A DNA stretch of 64,000 bases, from NCBI GenBank assembly GCA_903772945.1, contig CAICTM010000224.1, positions 25,371 to 89,370 on the forward strand, read 5' to 3'. Position 1 is the stretch's first letter; every line of letters starts with the position of its first letter. Source of the DNA: Seminavis robusta (taxonomy: Eukaryota > Bacillariophyta > Bacillariophyceae > Naviculales > Naviculaceae). The notes beneath the pieces are model-generated. The model ran no database searches and had not been told where the DNA came from. It saw only the letters and a list, made by a program, of their open reading frames with translations. Positions 43,495 through 54,059 of this stretch are shown here, piece after piece. The position numbers were made by a program, and so were the translations under genes.

Positions 43495-46404
43495 GCAAAA
43501 CAAAGAAATAGACTCAACATCATTCTGTAAACTAACAATCAGTTGCATAACATCTACCTCTGTTGTACCAATGGCTAGACTTGGTCTTGACTATGGCGCC
43601 CTACTGACAAAAGTGAGAAAGTAGAATATGAAGCTTTCATAATATTCGATATTCGATGGTGTGTCGTGGAGCTTTTGTTCCTCAACACGGTATGAGAATG
43701 TGCGTAAGGCTGGAAATCTTGGAAGATTTGCGTGAATGACCATCGAATCGTCAACGCTTGGAGGAGTGGAACCCGTCCTTGTACCGGTATGTATGATCCG
43801 GTTGATGGCTACCAGTACCGCATAACGCAACACTGCACACTGCACACTGTACTGGTACGGTAGAAATCAATAATCCTTTTTCCTCCTCATTTGTTGTTTC
43901 CTGTTCATCATGCAGTTGCCGGAATACTTGACTCAAAGGTGAGACAATCCCATCTCTCCTAAATGCCCGAGTACAACCGAAGACTTCGATTGAAAGGTTC
44001 TGACAAAGTAAGTCCAGACTGTGCAGCTAAAAGGTTGTGATTTGGGCTGTGTTAGGAATCTAAAGGAGCCAAATGGGATCTTCGCAATTAAGGCCACCTT
44101 GATGATGCCATTGCAATTTGTTTCCCTAGCTACCCAGTGGGGCATCCCTGGTTTTGCGAAGGCCACTCCTGTAACTCTGCTAATAAAGAGAAGACTGAGT
44201 TGTGTACCAACAGTGTGCGTGGCATAGACTTGTGGAGGCTGCCACTGCCGGGGTTTCATAGCAGACTGCCGCTGGCTGCAGATTCGGTTCCCGTCGCAGC
44301 ACTTTGATCACAGTCACAGGAAAAATGACCAAAGTCACAGGAAAAATGACCAAAGTGGTTGCTGCTGCCGAGGTATTGGTACAACCCCAGCACGGAATTG
44401 GTTGTGGAATGATATCAATCCAGCCTACGGCCCTGATCGAAGTGCTGACTGCCAAGAAGCGAGCTTCAGTGCGTTCTCAATAGGTGCACTGTAGTCCTGT
44501 CCCAATCTTTTGAAGCAGCCTGCAATAATAGACCTGCATGTGGACCTTGACTCTCTCTACGTGACAGAACTTTCTTTTCGCTCAGCAATGTCCCAGAGGG
44601 AAAGCAGCCAAGCAGCAAAAGATATTGGTCCTCCTCACTGATATAAACATTGGTCCCAGCAGGATGAGTTGAGGTAACTGTCGCTCACTCTACTCTATTC
44701 ACAGATCAAGAGAGGCGGAACTTCCAACCTGAGGCAGGACGTTGCAATCTGGTTCCACGCATAGGCAAACTTGGAACTACGGATTACCGCACAGGACCTT
44801 CAAGAAGAGCACTCGATTGTCTAATGTGGTTGCAGCTACAGCACCGTCATGGATGCACTGCATGCATATTATTTTGTCAAACGTTTCTGTGTTGCTGTCG
44901 CTGTACGGTAGAGCCGGCGGCACCAGCTTTCCATAATAAACATGCTGGTGTCCCGACTGCCGGTGCATGTGCGGTATGAAGTATGAAGCGGTCATCGCCC
45001 TGAAAGCGAGGGTCAGAGCTTCTAAATCGCGCTATTGGGCTCATGTGGAGGGTTGGGTGGCTTGGCTAAAGAGAACAAACTTGACACTTGACCACGTTGT
45101 TAACTTAGGAATTACAAAGTCCCCGGAGGGATTAAGTTCACACTTGACCACGAGTATCTCAAGCACGGGGTCGATGTGACCCGGAGTGCAGCCTCGGACT
45201 GCTGGTCTCGGGCTTTCGCGGAGAATGAGAAAGACTAAAGAGCCCAGAGCCGACCTCAGCCCCGGCACAGAGACTTCCCCCACTGTAACTGTACATACAT
45301 ACATGTACTCCAGAACTCGTAAAATAAACTACGACTGTACTCCTAAAAAATGTTGTTTCTTGTTTCTTCATTGATGTGGGTGTTTCTTGGTCGACCTCGG
45401 GCCCAAGGGTATTGGTACACGCTGGTACAATGGTACAGCATTGGTACATTAGTACAGCTATTTGCCAGGTACTGTACCAATCTTCGATCTGCGATGTCAC
45501 ACAATGCAAAAACAGCAATGAGTTCGCACAGACATTAATTCTGTGTTTTCCTTTTACAAATAATAAATCTCTGAAGAACAAAGCCACAAAGAACAAAGAA
45601 CAACCATGCGAACAAGGTGGAATTATGGAGCTCTGATTTGCTTAAATAAATTTGCACCTTTCTTGGATGGGCGCATGGCAGATACCGGTACCGGTACCGG
45701 TGCATGGAACAGCAAGCCACACTCTACATCACGGCTACAGCCCGTACCGGTACATGTGCACCTTTCGTGGTACGGTACACTTACTTTTACTTCTACTATC
45801 TACTATTACTCAGTTTCTCAGTACTGGTACTAACTAAGAGTAGAGGATATTCCATATTCCACCGTTTCCACGTAAGGCGTGTATGTTCACACGATCTTAA
45901 AACCAAAAGGTAACCAACATGTTTAAGCCTTACGTCACTGTTAAATCTGATGATACAGAACGGCTTTGTTTAAAGGTGATCGCACTCTCGATTTACTTAC
46001 TCTCAAAGTCTCGTTTTACACGATCTGAATTTCCCGACTAGTCTAGGTCTACTTTGAGTATTAAAATTTCTTTTCTCGATGGGAAGTACCTGTAGGAAAA
46101 GGAGCGAGCTCTTGAAAAGGGCAGCACAAGCAGTGAAAGGCACATGTCAATGTGTAGTGCTTAATTATGGAAGAAGTGGAATGCCATTTTCCACAAATAA
46201 ATAACAGTTTCTGATGGCCACATGGCCCACTGGTAAAGAGATGAAAGACAGGAGCTACCAGTACAGTAGCTAGTAGGCAGGTCCGTTGCTCAGGTTGGAG
46301 AGGTGCAGTGCAGAGAGCAGAGAGGTTTCAAAGGATCATAAACCAAAACACATCACAAATTATACAAACGCAGAGCATACAAACGACGGCAAAAGGCTCA
46401 CAAC
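43495..46404. other. Intergenic stretch between the two paralogous small genes
   Basis: No supported gene. It includes a two-copy 21-bp tandem repeat (44313-44354), four TACCGGTA octamers (43782, 45683, 45689, 45745) and many GTAC-type palindromes between 45400 and 45840. Confidence 0.45.
44313..44354. repeat. Two exact tandem copies of a 21-bp unit
   Basis: gtcacaggaaaaatgaccaaa occurs at 44313-44333 and again at 44334-44354 without change. Confidence 0.85.
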
Positions 46405-46767
46405 ATGAATATTCCCACGTTTATCCAGATTCCTGCCATTGGATCCGCCGAAGAAACCCATCTTTGTCTGCGCACCGAATTTGAAGTGATGGGAGAATCT
46501 GCTATATCTCTTGATTTCTCTCAGTTTCAGTTCGATTCGGATCGGTGGGGGAAAGACAATTCTGAACGATGCAATAAGAAGCCTCCCTCGTTGCCCAAAC
46601 GAAAGGCATCGAGGACTATTAGCGCCTCTCAAGGCAACCGTGCCTCTTCTTGGGTCACTCCCACAAAGTCAAGCAGCCTCCCATCCAAGCTGCCACAAAG
46701 ACTGTCTGCCCATGGAATAAAAGGAAGAAATCGTCAAAAGAAGAATCAGGATTTGCCTCTCCTTTGA
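46405..46767 (+). CDS. Small Pro-rich protein with repeated PxxPxR motifs (copy B)
   Basis: 120 residues, single exon, start in good context (cacaacATGaat). The N-terminus MNIPTFIQIPAIGS parallels copy A at 43105. The protein contains PSLPKR followed by a Ser/Arg region, and SKLPQRLS, a degenerate version that has lost the first Pro. The C-terminal third is basic (KGRNRQKKNQ). Divergence outside the N-terminus and motifs suggests selection on those parts. Function unknown. Confidence 0.66.
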   Translation: MNIPTFIQIPAIGSAEETHLCLRTEFEVMGESAISLDFSQFQFDSDRWGKDNSERCNKKPPSLPKRKASRTISASQGNRASSWVTPTKSSSLPSKLPQRLSAHGIKGRNRQKKNQDLPLL

Positions 46768-47508
46768 AAGGACGGGCCATGATGAAGAACTCATCAGAAG
46801 TATGATAGCTACCCCGCACAATGTTGACAGCAAGTATGAAGCAACAGTCTGTGCTTGCTTCGAAGTCACGTTTCTTGAATCAGTGTTCGAGTATCAGCCA
46901 GAGATGTCTTTCTCGTGATTTCGTTGTGGCAAACTAATTGAAAGAACTTGCTCTTGTTGCAGGGGCAAACGCGGGGGGCGTGGGGACGGGCCCTGGATGC
47001 CGCCCCTCTTATTGTGATGCGATCATGAATGCTACATGAAGTCTTGCACTACTTTACAAAAAGCTCTAAATATATCTAACGTGAAACATTACCTACCAAG
47101 TAAGCCGTAGAGGGCTCATGTTGCGTCTTTCCTTGAGTTCCAGTACGGTACCTACCAAGGTACCTGTATGGTACCGTGGTACCAGGTACGACTGTACTGG
47201 ACGGAGGGCAAACAAAGGAAGCAGCAGAGGTTCTGATGTTGTTGAATTCTGGTAGGGTTAGGGTTAGTTTAAATTTTTATACGCATGCAGGATCCGTGGA
47301 ACGGTATTCTTGGATTATCCGCTAGGGTACAAAACGTGCTCTACGAGCAAACGTGATTTTTTTCACTTTTGATGAAACATCGGAACATCCAATTTTATCC
47401 TCCTTTCTCATTCAAGGCGAAGATTCAGCTCTCCTGCCGTATGATACTATTAGTAGTACATATGCATGGTCATACATGTACTCTGCATCAACAACCACAA
47501 CACCAAGC
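46768..47508. other. Intergenic stretch before the sulfotransferase gene
   Basis: No gene is supported. A cluster of GTACC palindromes lies at 47140-47195. A frame runs from 47353 into the sulfotransferase gene, but its first 52 residues look like non-coding sequence. Confidence 0.4.
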
Positions 47509-48705
47509 ATGAAGCGACCTCTAAGGTCGTACTCTTCTCCATGGTCTAGCTGGCTTTGCGTTATCGCAAGCTTTGGCATGTTGATGGTTTTTGGCTCGAA
47601 CGCCTTGGAGCAACTGCTGGGTTCCAGAGTCAAGAGCACGGCGGAAACATCGAAAACACTAGCACATCACCTTCGAACCTTCCAGACAACAAGATCTCCA
47701 ACGAGGGAATCATCAATGCAGGTGTCTCAGAAATGCACCAATGATTTTCATGGATTGATCGACGAACAAGAGCTGGATTGGTCGAGAAAACGAACGCTTC
47801 CTGACTTTCAAGTCCGAAATGACGACAAAGGCGGCGGGGTGATTGTCTTTTGGCACGTGGCCAAGACTGGCGGTACCACTGTTCGAAAGCAATGCGCTTC
47901 GTTGCCTGGTGTTGACTACGCGATGCTATTGACTCCTGAAGACTACAAAGCTGGAAGTCTAATGATTGCGGACCGGTTGACTCCTTCTTGGAACACTGAA
48001 TTGGACGCATTCAATCACAGCCGAAGTCATACGCTCTTTGTAGAGCTACATGGCATGCATTCTCTCACTGTTCTAGAGATGGAGTCACGACTGCGTCACT
48101 GGAGGGATCTCTCACAGAAACATGGCACACCCCTCTTCGTCTTCACGCTTTTGAGGGAACCAACCGAATATAGCTTGAGTTTCTTCAACTTCTTTCATGA
48201 TCAAAAATTGGAAGGAGGGCCAACACAACTGGAGCTGCAACGAGCGAGCTTCAATCGACAGTGTCGTACATTGGCGGCTTACCCAACACACAATAAACGA
48301 GTTTGTGCATTGCTCTACAGAAAGCTGCACCAACTGTTTGATTGGGTAGGAACTACGGAGCGGCTGACGGAAGAAACACTCCCCTTGTTGCAACATTTAC
48401 TGCGGTTCAAACCGGCTCAGCAACGCTTCGCGGCGGAATCCTCTTTCCTGGGTCCGTCCACTGCAAAACACAATTTTCTGCTTCCGTCCAGTGACAAACG
48501 CAACAAATACAATGTCGCCGTTCCAGACATAAATACTTTGGAGAGAGATGCCCTGACACAAGAAACGGTGCGTGTGCTGGGTGAGAAAACCTGCTTAGAC
48601 AGAGGCTTGTGGGAACGAGCACAACAAGACTATACTCTGGACATGTGGGACGACATCATCGATGGTCGTCCTTCCAGCGAGGATACAGGATATGAGGGAC
48701 TCTAG
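47509..48705 (+). CDS. Type II membrane sulfotransferase (Golgi-type, PAPS-dependent)
   Basis: 398 residues from Met at 47509. A short basic cytoplasmic tail (MKRPLRSYS) is followed by one transmembrane helix near 18-38 (WLCVIASFGMLMVFG), then a stem region and a lumenal domain. The 5'-phosphosulfate loop is FWHVAKTGGTTVR (about 114-126) and the 3'-phosphate element is LLREPTEYSLSFF (about 213-225). Both are characteristic of the carbohydrate sulfotransferase group related to heparan-sulfate 2-O- and uronyl-2-sulfotransferases. It would transfer sulfate from PAPS to a sugar of a secreted polysaccharide or glycoprotein in the Golgi lumen. Diatoms are rich in sulfated polysaccharides. The acceptor cannot be read from sequence. 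Confidence 0.83.
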   Translation: MKRPLRSYSSPWSSWLCVIASFGMLMVFGSNALEQLLGSRVKSTAETSKTLAHHLRTFQTTRSPTRESSMQVSQKCTNDFHGLIDEQELDWSRKRTLPDFQVRNDDKGGGVIVFWHVAKTGGTTVRKQCASLPGVDYAMLLTPEDYKAGSLMIADRLTPSWNTELDAFNHSRSHTLFVELHGMHSLTVLEMESRLRHWRDLSQKHGTPLFVFTLLREPTEYSLSFFNFFHDQKLEGGPTQLELQRASFNRQCRTLAAYPTHNKRVCALLYRKLHQLFDWVGTTERLTEETLPLLQHLLRFKPAQQRFAAESSFLGPSTAKHNFLLPSSDKRNKYNVAVPDINTLERDALTQETVRVLGEKTCLDRGLWERAQQDYTLDMWDDIIDGRPSSEDTGYEGL

Positions 48706-48951
48706 ACTGGGGTAAAAGCGACATGTAACTGTTGCAGAGTGCTTTGGCATGTATTAGACCTTCTAAGGATTTGCTGAAACTAAAAAAAGAATCCGAAAGA
48801 TTACTTCAACTTGTCGAACCATAGCCGACGCCATTAGATATCATGAAAGGCTGGTCCTCGTTTCCGTCGTCCAAGCGACCAAGGACGACATCTCCATGGC
48901 TTTGACGTGGCTCCACTCGTTACCCGTTGGCACCACTGGCACGGCTCCGCT

Positions 48952-49658
48952 TCATGCACCTGGCCCAAAGTTTTCCGCCACAAAGTCCATCTGATGCTTC
49001 TCGTTGCCTGTCGCGGCGGCCAGGAGATCACACCTAATCTTGGCCTCCCTGAGAGTCTTCTTGGCATTGGAGCCACCACAGTACGTCAGCAGGGTGACAG
49101 ACTGCCTGCTCTCTGATTTGGCCAACTCAATGGTGTGGTTTTCAAGGATCTCGTCGAATCTGGCTCGTCCAGTTTTGAGACGGCCAGGTAGCACTTTTTC
49201 AACCTCCCTGGCCAGTTCCCGTCTTTCTTCCGTGTCTTCGCCGGTGACATAAATGGAAAGCCGACAAACTTTACTTGCCTCTGGACCGTAGTGGGCCACC
49301 AGCTGCGCCCACGACAGGGAGAGTTCTTGCAGCAGTCCTCGAACAACACTGCAATTGCGCTCTCTCCACACAACGTCTAGGCGGTTCAACACTTCCCTGT
49401 TGCCGGTCTGCATCCAGGCGCGGTTGCTGGGCCTGACAGCCATGTACCAGCAGCGAAGCGTGAACGAGATGATTGCAAGAACGCACGGTACCCAAGCAGG
49501 AGCATGAGGTTATCCAAGTATTCTTCTTCTGGCTGTTGCGAGATCATGACTATCCATGGTAGCGTGGCAAGAGAGAAGAAGAAGAAGTCCAAGATTGTTG
49601 CCAGGGACCAGTCGTATTCACACACAGTTATGAAGAGACAGATAAACATCAGCCACAA
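48952..49658 (-). pseudogene. Ferric-reductase/NADPH-oxidase C-terminal fragment
   Basis: Two pieces, 49492..49658 and 48952..49432, join across a plausible 59-nt GT-AG intron and keep the frame. The first has two hydrophobic stretches (LMFICLFITV and LDFFFFSLATLPWIVMI), as found between the FAD and NAD parts of plant-type FRO ferric reductases. The second ends in LLTYCGGSNAKKTLREA, resembling the NADPH-binding C-terminal strand-helix. A stop codon lies directly upstream and no haem or FAD part was found in the next 400 bases. Either the 5' exons are too divergent for me to see or this is a decayed remnant. The family is assigned with moderate confidence. Confidence 0.45.
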
Positions 49659-50090
49659 ACACAGGGACCCTCACAGTTGCATTTCGGCAAGTCTCGGAAA
49701 AGAATCTTGTGTGAGTTTGACCTTGTGCTTGTTCATCGAAACGAGTGGTCTCGAAGAGAACGAAGTCAACTACAGCCGTCGTCAGTAGTCACAAAACTCG
49801 GGGCCTCTGCTAAGGCGGATCGATGTACACTTACAGCTAACGAAACGGAGCGTCTGCGTTGCTGTTCGTCAGCTATCCCTTACGACACTAGCTAGCTCGA
49901 CGATTGGTTCAGAAGGCAATTTGCTCCTTCATATACCCCAAATGTGGGGCTTGGCTCCTGAAGCCCTCGTGTTCTGCTACTAGCCACATTTGTTTTGTGG
50001 AGACACAAGTTGACTCCATTACTGTATTTACACTCATACGCTTGTAGGCCATTCATTCTCAACACACACACACACATATCATGATACTCA

Positions 50091-51293
50091 TTATACCCAA
50101 AAGTGGGCTGGAATTCCTCTCTTGCGAAATTCTTGAAACAAATTCATGGAATCCGCAACGGTTTCTTTACCACGTCCCCAAGTGCCCGCGAGCTCTTCTT
50201 GATTCACATGATGCTCAAAATAAAAGTGATCAATGAGCTTTCCCAGCTGTGGATTGTCCAACAATTGTTGTGCCAACTGCCGCTCCAATTTGGGCGTATC
50301 AATGTCCAGTTTGACAATGATCAAATCATCGGGTTCAAAGTAGTCTTGCAATAATTTAAAAGGGTTTTGGCGACTGTTGGTATCCGAAGTGACTCCCATG
50401 TTGATCCAGTGATAGGAGGCATCCAGATAATCGGGCACACTTTTAAAGACATTTTCGGGATCGTGCTTTTTGTATTCGTAGGCATACACGTGATCAAAGT
50501 TGAATCCGAATTTTCCAAACAACTGGATCAGATCCAGTACGGGAGATTGTGAGCCCTTGTGAAAGACAAGAGATGCTCCCATGTCCACAAAAACGGTGCG
50601 ACTAGTAGGCTTGAGTTTCTTGCAGAGAGCCTGAAAGTCGTGCAAGAGGTAGTCGGTGCGTATCAAATGTTTTGGCCTTTTGTGGAAATCCTTGTTGAAA
50701 CAAAAGCGAGGGTGCCTCATTGGAGGAATGAGCGGTTCTAGCCACCCTGAGGAGGAATGTGAGAGTTGTTGGCTCTTGTTGAAGATTGCTGGCATTCCAC
50801 CAGGATACAGCTCTAGCAAATCACAGATGCTATTGTCGTATTCAGTAATGTTCCTTCTCAGATCCTTGATGGGAGTGTCAAAGTCATTCACCAACTTGTA
50901 GTAGGAGTCCAATTCCTCTATAAAATCCTGCAGTTGCGCATGATAGGGAGTAGATTGAGGATCTGTGTAGACCTGACAGGTGGGAGTCCATTCTGGAGGA
51001 GCCACATCAAATTTCAGTTCGGCCGCATGTTCCAAGACATATTTTTCCACAGGAGCTGGCTTGTAGGGACCAAAGTCAGGTGCCTGTAACGGAACTCTCC
51101 GGTTGGCGGTATCGCACTGTACTGGCATCTCCGCATCCTCCATATACGTCATCGGCAGCGCATTGAGATCTTGCGTCATCCGAAAGATGGCAGCCGTCAT
51201 GGTCGCTCCCATGAAAAATACAAGAACACCTCCTCTCGACGCCATTGTCACGCTCTTCGGTGATGACAACTGGTTTAGCAAAGGTTGGCTCAT
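50091..51293 (-). CDS. Type II membrane protein with FkbM-like methyltransferase domain
   Basis: 400 residues, single exon. A transmembrane anchor lies near 20-38 (GGVLVFFMGATMTAAIF). The lumenal part carries FVDMGASLVFH (about 236-246), reminiscent of the first strand and loop of SAM-dependent methyltransferases, then DHVYAYEYKK, DLIIVKLDIDTP and LIDHFYFEHHV. These blocks resemble FkbM-type methyltransferases and a large diatom family I remember as unnamed. The usual G-x-G in motif I is reduced to MGAS, so SAM binding is not certain. The protein ends in AHFWV. It is likely a Golgi or ER enzyme acting on glycans or secreted metabolites. A later Met at 51245 is an alternative start. Confidence 0.72.
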   Translation of the reverse strand: MSQPLLNQLSSPKSVTMASRGGVLVFFMGATMTAAIFRMTQDLNALPMTYMEDAEMPVQCDTANRRVPLQAPDFGPYKPAPVEKYVLEHAAELKFDVAPPEWTPTCQVYTDPQSTPYHAQLQDFIEELDSYYKLVNDFDTPIKDLRRNITEYDNSICDLLELYPGGMPAIFNKSQQLSHSSSGWLEPLIPPMRHPRFCFNKDFHKRPKHLIRTDYLLHDFQALCKKLKPTSRTVFVDMGASLVFHKGSQSPVLDLIQLFGKFGFNFDHVYAYEYKKHDPENVFKSVPDYLDASYHWINMGVTSDTNSRQNPFKLLQDYFEPDDLIIVKLDIDTPKLERQLAQQLLDNPQLGKLIDHFYFEHHVNQEELAGTWGRGKETVADSMNLFQEFRKRGIPAHFWV

Positions 51294-52444
51294 GAGATGT
51301 ATTACTATGAAGTGATTTATGAAGTCGATTGATGATTATTATGAGAGGCAGATGAACTGCTCGGAGGTTTTGGAGGCATTCCAAGAGGAGGACATCTGGA
51401 ATGCCAGTATCATGGTGCGTTTTGGAGACGATGACCCAATCAATAAGCCATCTAGCCGGACTGATCGTAGGAGCCGTTGGGGTGCGCCGCAGTTCAGCTT
51501 CCACGATCACTTAGTTTTCTTCATGGCACCAAAAGACTGCCCGTTACCTGGTCACGGTACCGGTACCCGTACCAGACTGGTAGAACGTTGACATATCCGA
51601 ACTGAAACACCCGATGCTTCTAGTAGTCTATGCAACAAGAATAGCTACGGTTGAAGGAAATGCACGCAAAACCTAGCTCATGCTTTAGCATGCAGGGCAT
51701 GGATCATCGGCATCGTGCGTCTGCCTCATGTGCCAACTAAAAGAACCTCCAGCTATCATAGCTAAGATCATACCCGGTACGATTTCAGCAAAGAGTGACT
51801 TGTTTAAGTAAATTTACTCTCAAGGCTCCAATCGCCAATGGCCGTTTGGTTGGATCTGGCTGTGGTTACATCGTACTCTATAGCTCGACTCGACTCTTTC
51901 GTCTAACCGACTCATCAGTGCTGGGCTATCTTTTCTAATGTACCCATGAAACTTGGCCTTGTGCCTGCAGGCACCAAAGATTTCGTTGCATGAGTTGATG
52001 ACGTTGTCCGGGTTCTCTCTTGATGCTCTTAGGATCTCCAGCCTTTCCCTGTTGCAAAGGAAGCAGTGGGGGGTTCCAATGTCTTCACTGATGACCATAC
52101 ATCCAGCGTTGAGGCGGTACCAGTCTTAGTTAGCATGGACATCTACCGGCTTCAACCACCGTTTAGCCACGGTACAGGAATTTTTCAAGCTCGTTCCCGT
52201 AGACCATCCACGCCGTGCACCAGGTGATTCATCCGTTCTCTATCCTCGGAGCCACAATTTGGCCAAGGGAGCAATTTGAAACGACCCGAAATTTGGAGAC
52301 GCCAGTTTCGGGCAGACACCTGCCGACCTTTCTCGGGGCGGTGGCTTCAACACATTCATTCCAGAGCCGCCTCAAGTCCATTTTCGGAACACAAGGCCTT
52401 GTTGACGCTTCATCTCTAAATCGAAGCTTGCTTCCTTCAAAACA
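51294..52444. other. Intergenic stretch between divergent genes
   Basis: Promoters of the methyltransferase-like gene (minus) and the glycosyltransferase gene (plus) must lie here. One TACCGGTA at 51558. No gene is supported. Confidence 0.4.
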
Positions 52445-53615
52445 ATGCGACCTCCAAGCGATGAAACAAGGCCGTACTATTGGCGGGTCTTTCTGTTGTT
52501 GGCTGTAGGGATGTTTACGGCTCCAATTGCGCAGTACTTTTCCATTTCAAGACTTGCTGAAGAGACAACAACAACAAATCCTCCTCCAAACTTTCTACAC
52601 CTTGCACTGGCAGAGAAGCAACAGCGGCACATCCACTTAGGAAGTGACGTAATTCTGATAACACCCCTCGGAAATACTACATGGAATGACGAGGGTGTTC
52701 ACGGCTTGAAGTGCTCAATGACATATAGGGGACACAATCCAGAACACTTGATTCGAGCACATTTTGATGACTCTGAAGGCTTTGACGGGTAAGCCAAAGC
52801 GAAACATGATGAAGTCAATGATGGCATCTACGGCTCCTGGATCATACTGCTCACAAGGATTATTTGGTTGTTGCGTCGCAGGTTGGATGTCAAGAAAATC
52901 ATCACAGTATCCAACACTGTACAGGAGTTGTCATTGAAGTGGCCAGCAACAACCCTGATAGTGGTAGTGGACGCATTTGATGTGGTGATTCAAGGCAAAC
53001 CAGAAGAGATTATCGATGCATACAATTCACAACCCTACCCAATTTTGTTTGGTTCTGAAACATCGTGCTGGAACCCACTAACCAGTAAGAAGCAAGGACA
53101 TCTGGTGCCAGTTGGAGGCAAAACCATGCTGATCCTCACTCTCTCCTCTCTACCACACTGATATGGCCACAGGAACTACTGCAAGCAATGTGTCAACACC
53201 ACTATGTGCTCAACCAGATCTTCAAAGGGGCATTCTTGATGGTCGCTATCTGAACTCAGGTGTATTCATGTCTACTCTGGGAACTCTTGTACGCTTTTTT
53301 GCCTATGTCCTTCACGAATTACCAACAGAGAACGATGGGCTTGCTCCACTGGAAAGACATCCAGGACACTTCAATGACCAGGCCTATTGGGGGTACTGGT
53401 ACACAAAGTACCATCCACTCATTGGTCTGGAAGTCAGTGACAAGTTCATGGTAAACGTTGACAGAAGACTCAAGAAAAAATTCCATTTTGACAACAGCAC
53501 TGGATCAATGGTCCTCCAAGGAGAAGTCCCACCGATTATGCATTTTCCTGGGTCACCTCCAAAAATGTTCAAGCCCTATGTCGAAGCCAAGCAATTCTTT
53601 GCTGAGCTTTGCTAG
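52445..53615 (+). CDS. PLOD-type (GT25-like) glycosyltransferase, membrane-anchored
   Basis: Three exons, 52445..52788, 52882..53084 and 53173..53615, with 93-nt and 88-nt GT-AG introns; the sum is 329 residues plus stop, all in frame. Residues about 12-32 form a membrane anchor (YYWRVFLLLAVGMFTAPIA). The catalytic part has VVVDAFDVVIQGKPEEII, where D-A-F-D fits a DxD-like metal site, then ILFGSETSCWNP and YLNSGVFMSTLG. This order matches the glycosyltransferase domain of procollagen-lysyl hydroxylases (PLOD) and related GT25 enzymes. No hydroxylase domain is attached. It would transfer a sugar, often galactose or glucose, onto a protein in the ER/Golgi; its substrate is unknown. It lies near the sulfotransferase and the methyltransferase-like gene, all glycan-type membrane enzymes. 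Confidence 0.85.
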
Positions 53616-54059
53616 TATCCACCCAGTATCCATCCAGCAAGTGGAATATTTGCATAGAAACAGCAAACAGGCAGATGTCATTGTCATGGGAATTATTATT
53701 CTAAAATAGAACACTTAGATGTGACACTGCAGCAGCTAGCAACGCTGTCTTGCTGTGGTGCCTGTTTTGCTGTGAAACCACATGAATGATCCAGCATTGG
53801 GTTGGTGCTGTGGTCAGGGACTGTGTGAGGGCCAGGCCACAGTACTGCAGCAGCAGTACCATACCGGTATGGTGTAGACTAGGTTTTAAAGTTATTAATG
53901 AAATGCTTCATACATGTACTTATGTAGTTGCTACGTCTGGGTCCTAAACAAAAATGCAATCAAACGGAAGGTGGGCCTTAGTGGAGGTGGCAATGAAAGG
54001 GGCGTCCTTGAAAGGTGGCAATCGAGAAAGAGAAGGAAGGTGTGGTGGGGAGGATAGAT
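53616..54059. other. Short stretch between convergent genes
   Basis: Contains a TACCGGTA octamer at 53862 flanked by an inverted repeat (ccataccggtatgg). No gene seen. Confidence 0.45.

Noticed and set aside
44313-44354. Tandem repeat as a possible CRISPR array
   Set aside because: Only two copies with no spacer, in a eukaryotic genome.
47353-47508. Upstream start for the sulfotransferase
   Set aside because: The added 52 residues are AT-rich and Thr/Ser-rich and would bury the membrane anchor; Met at 47509 gives a standard type II layout.
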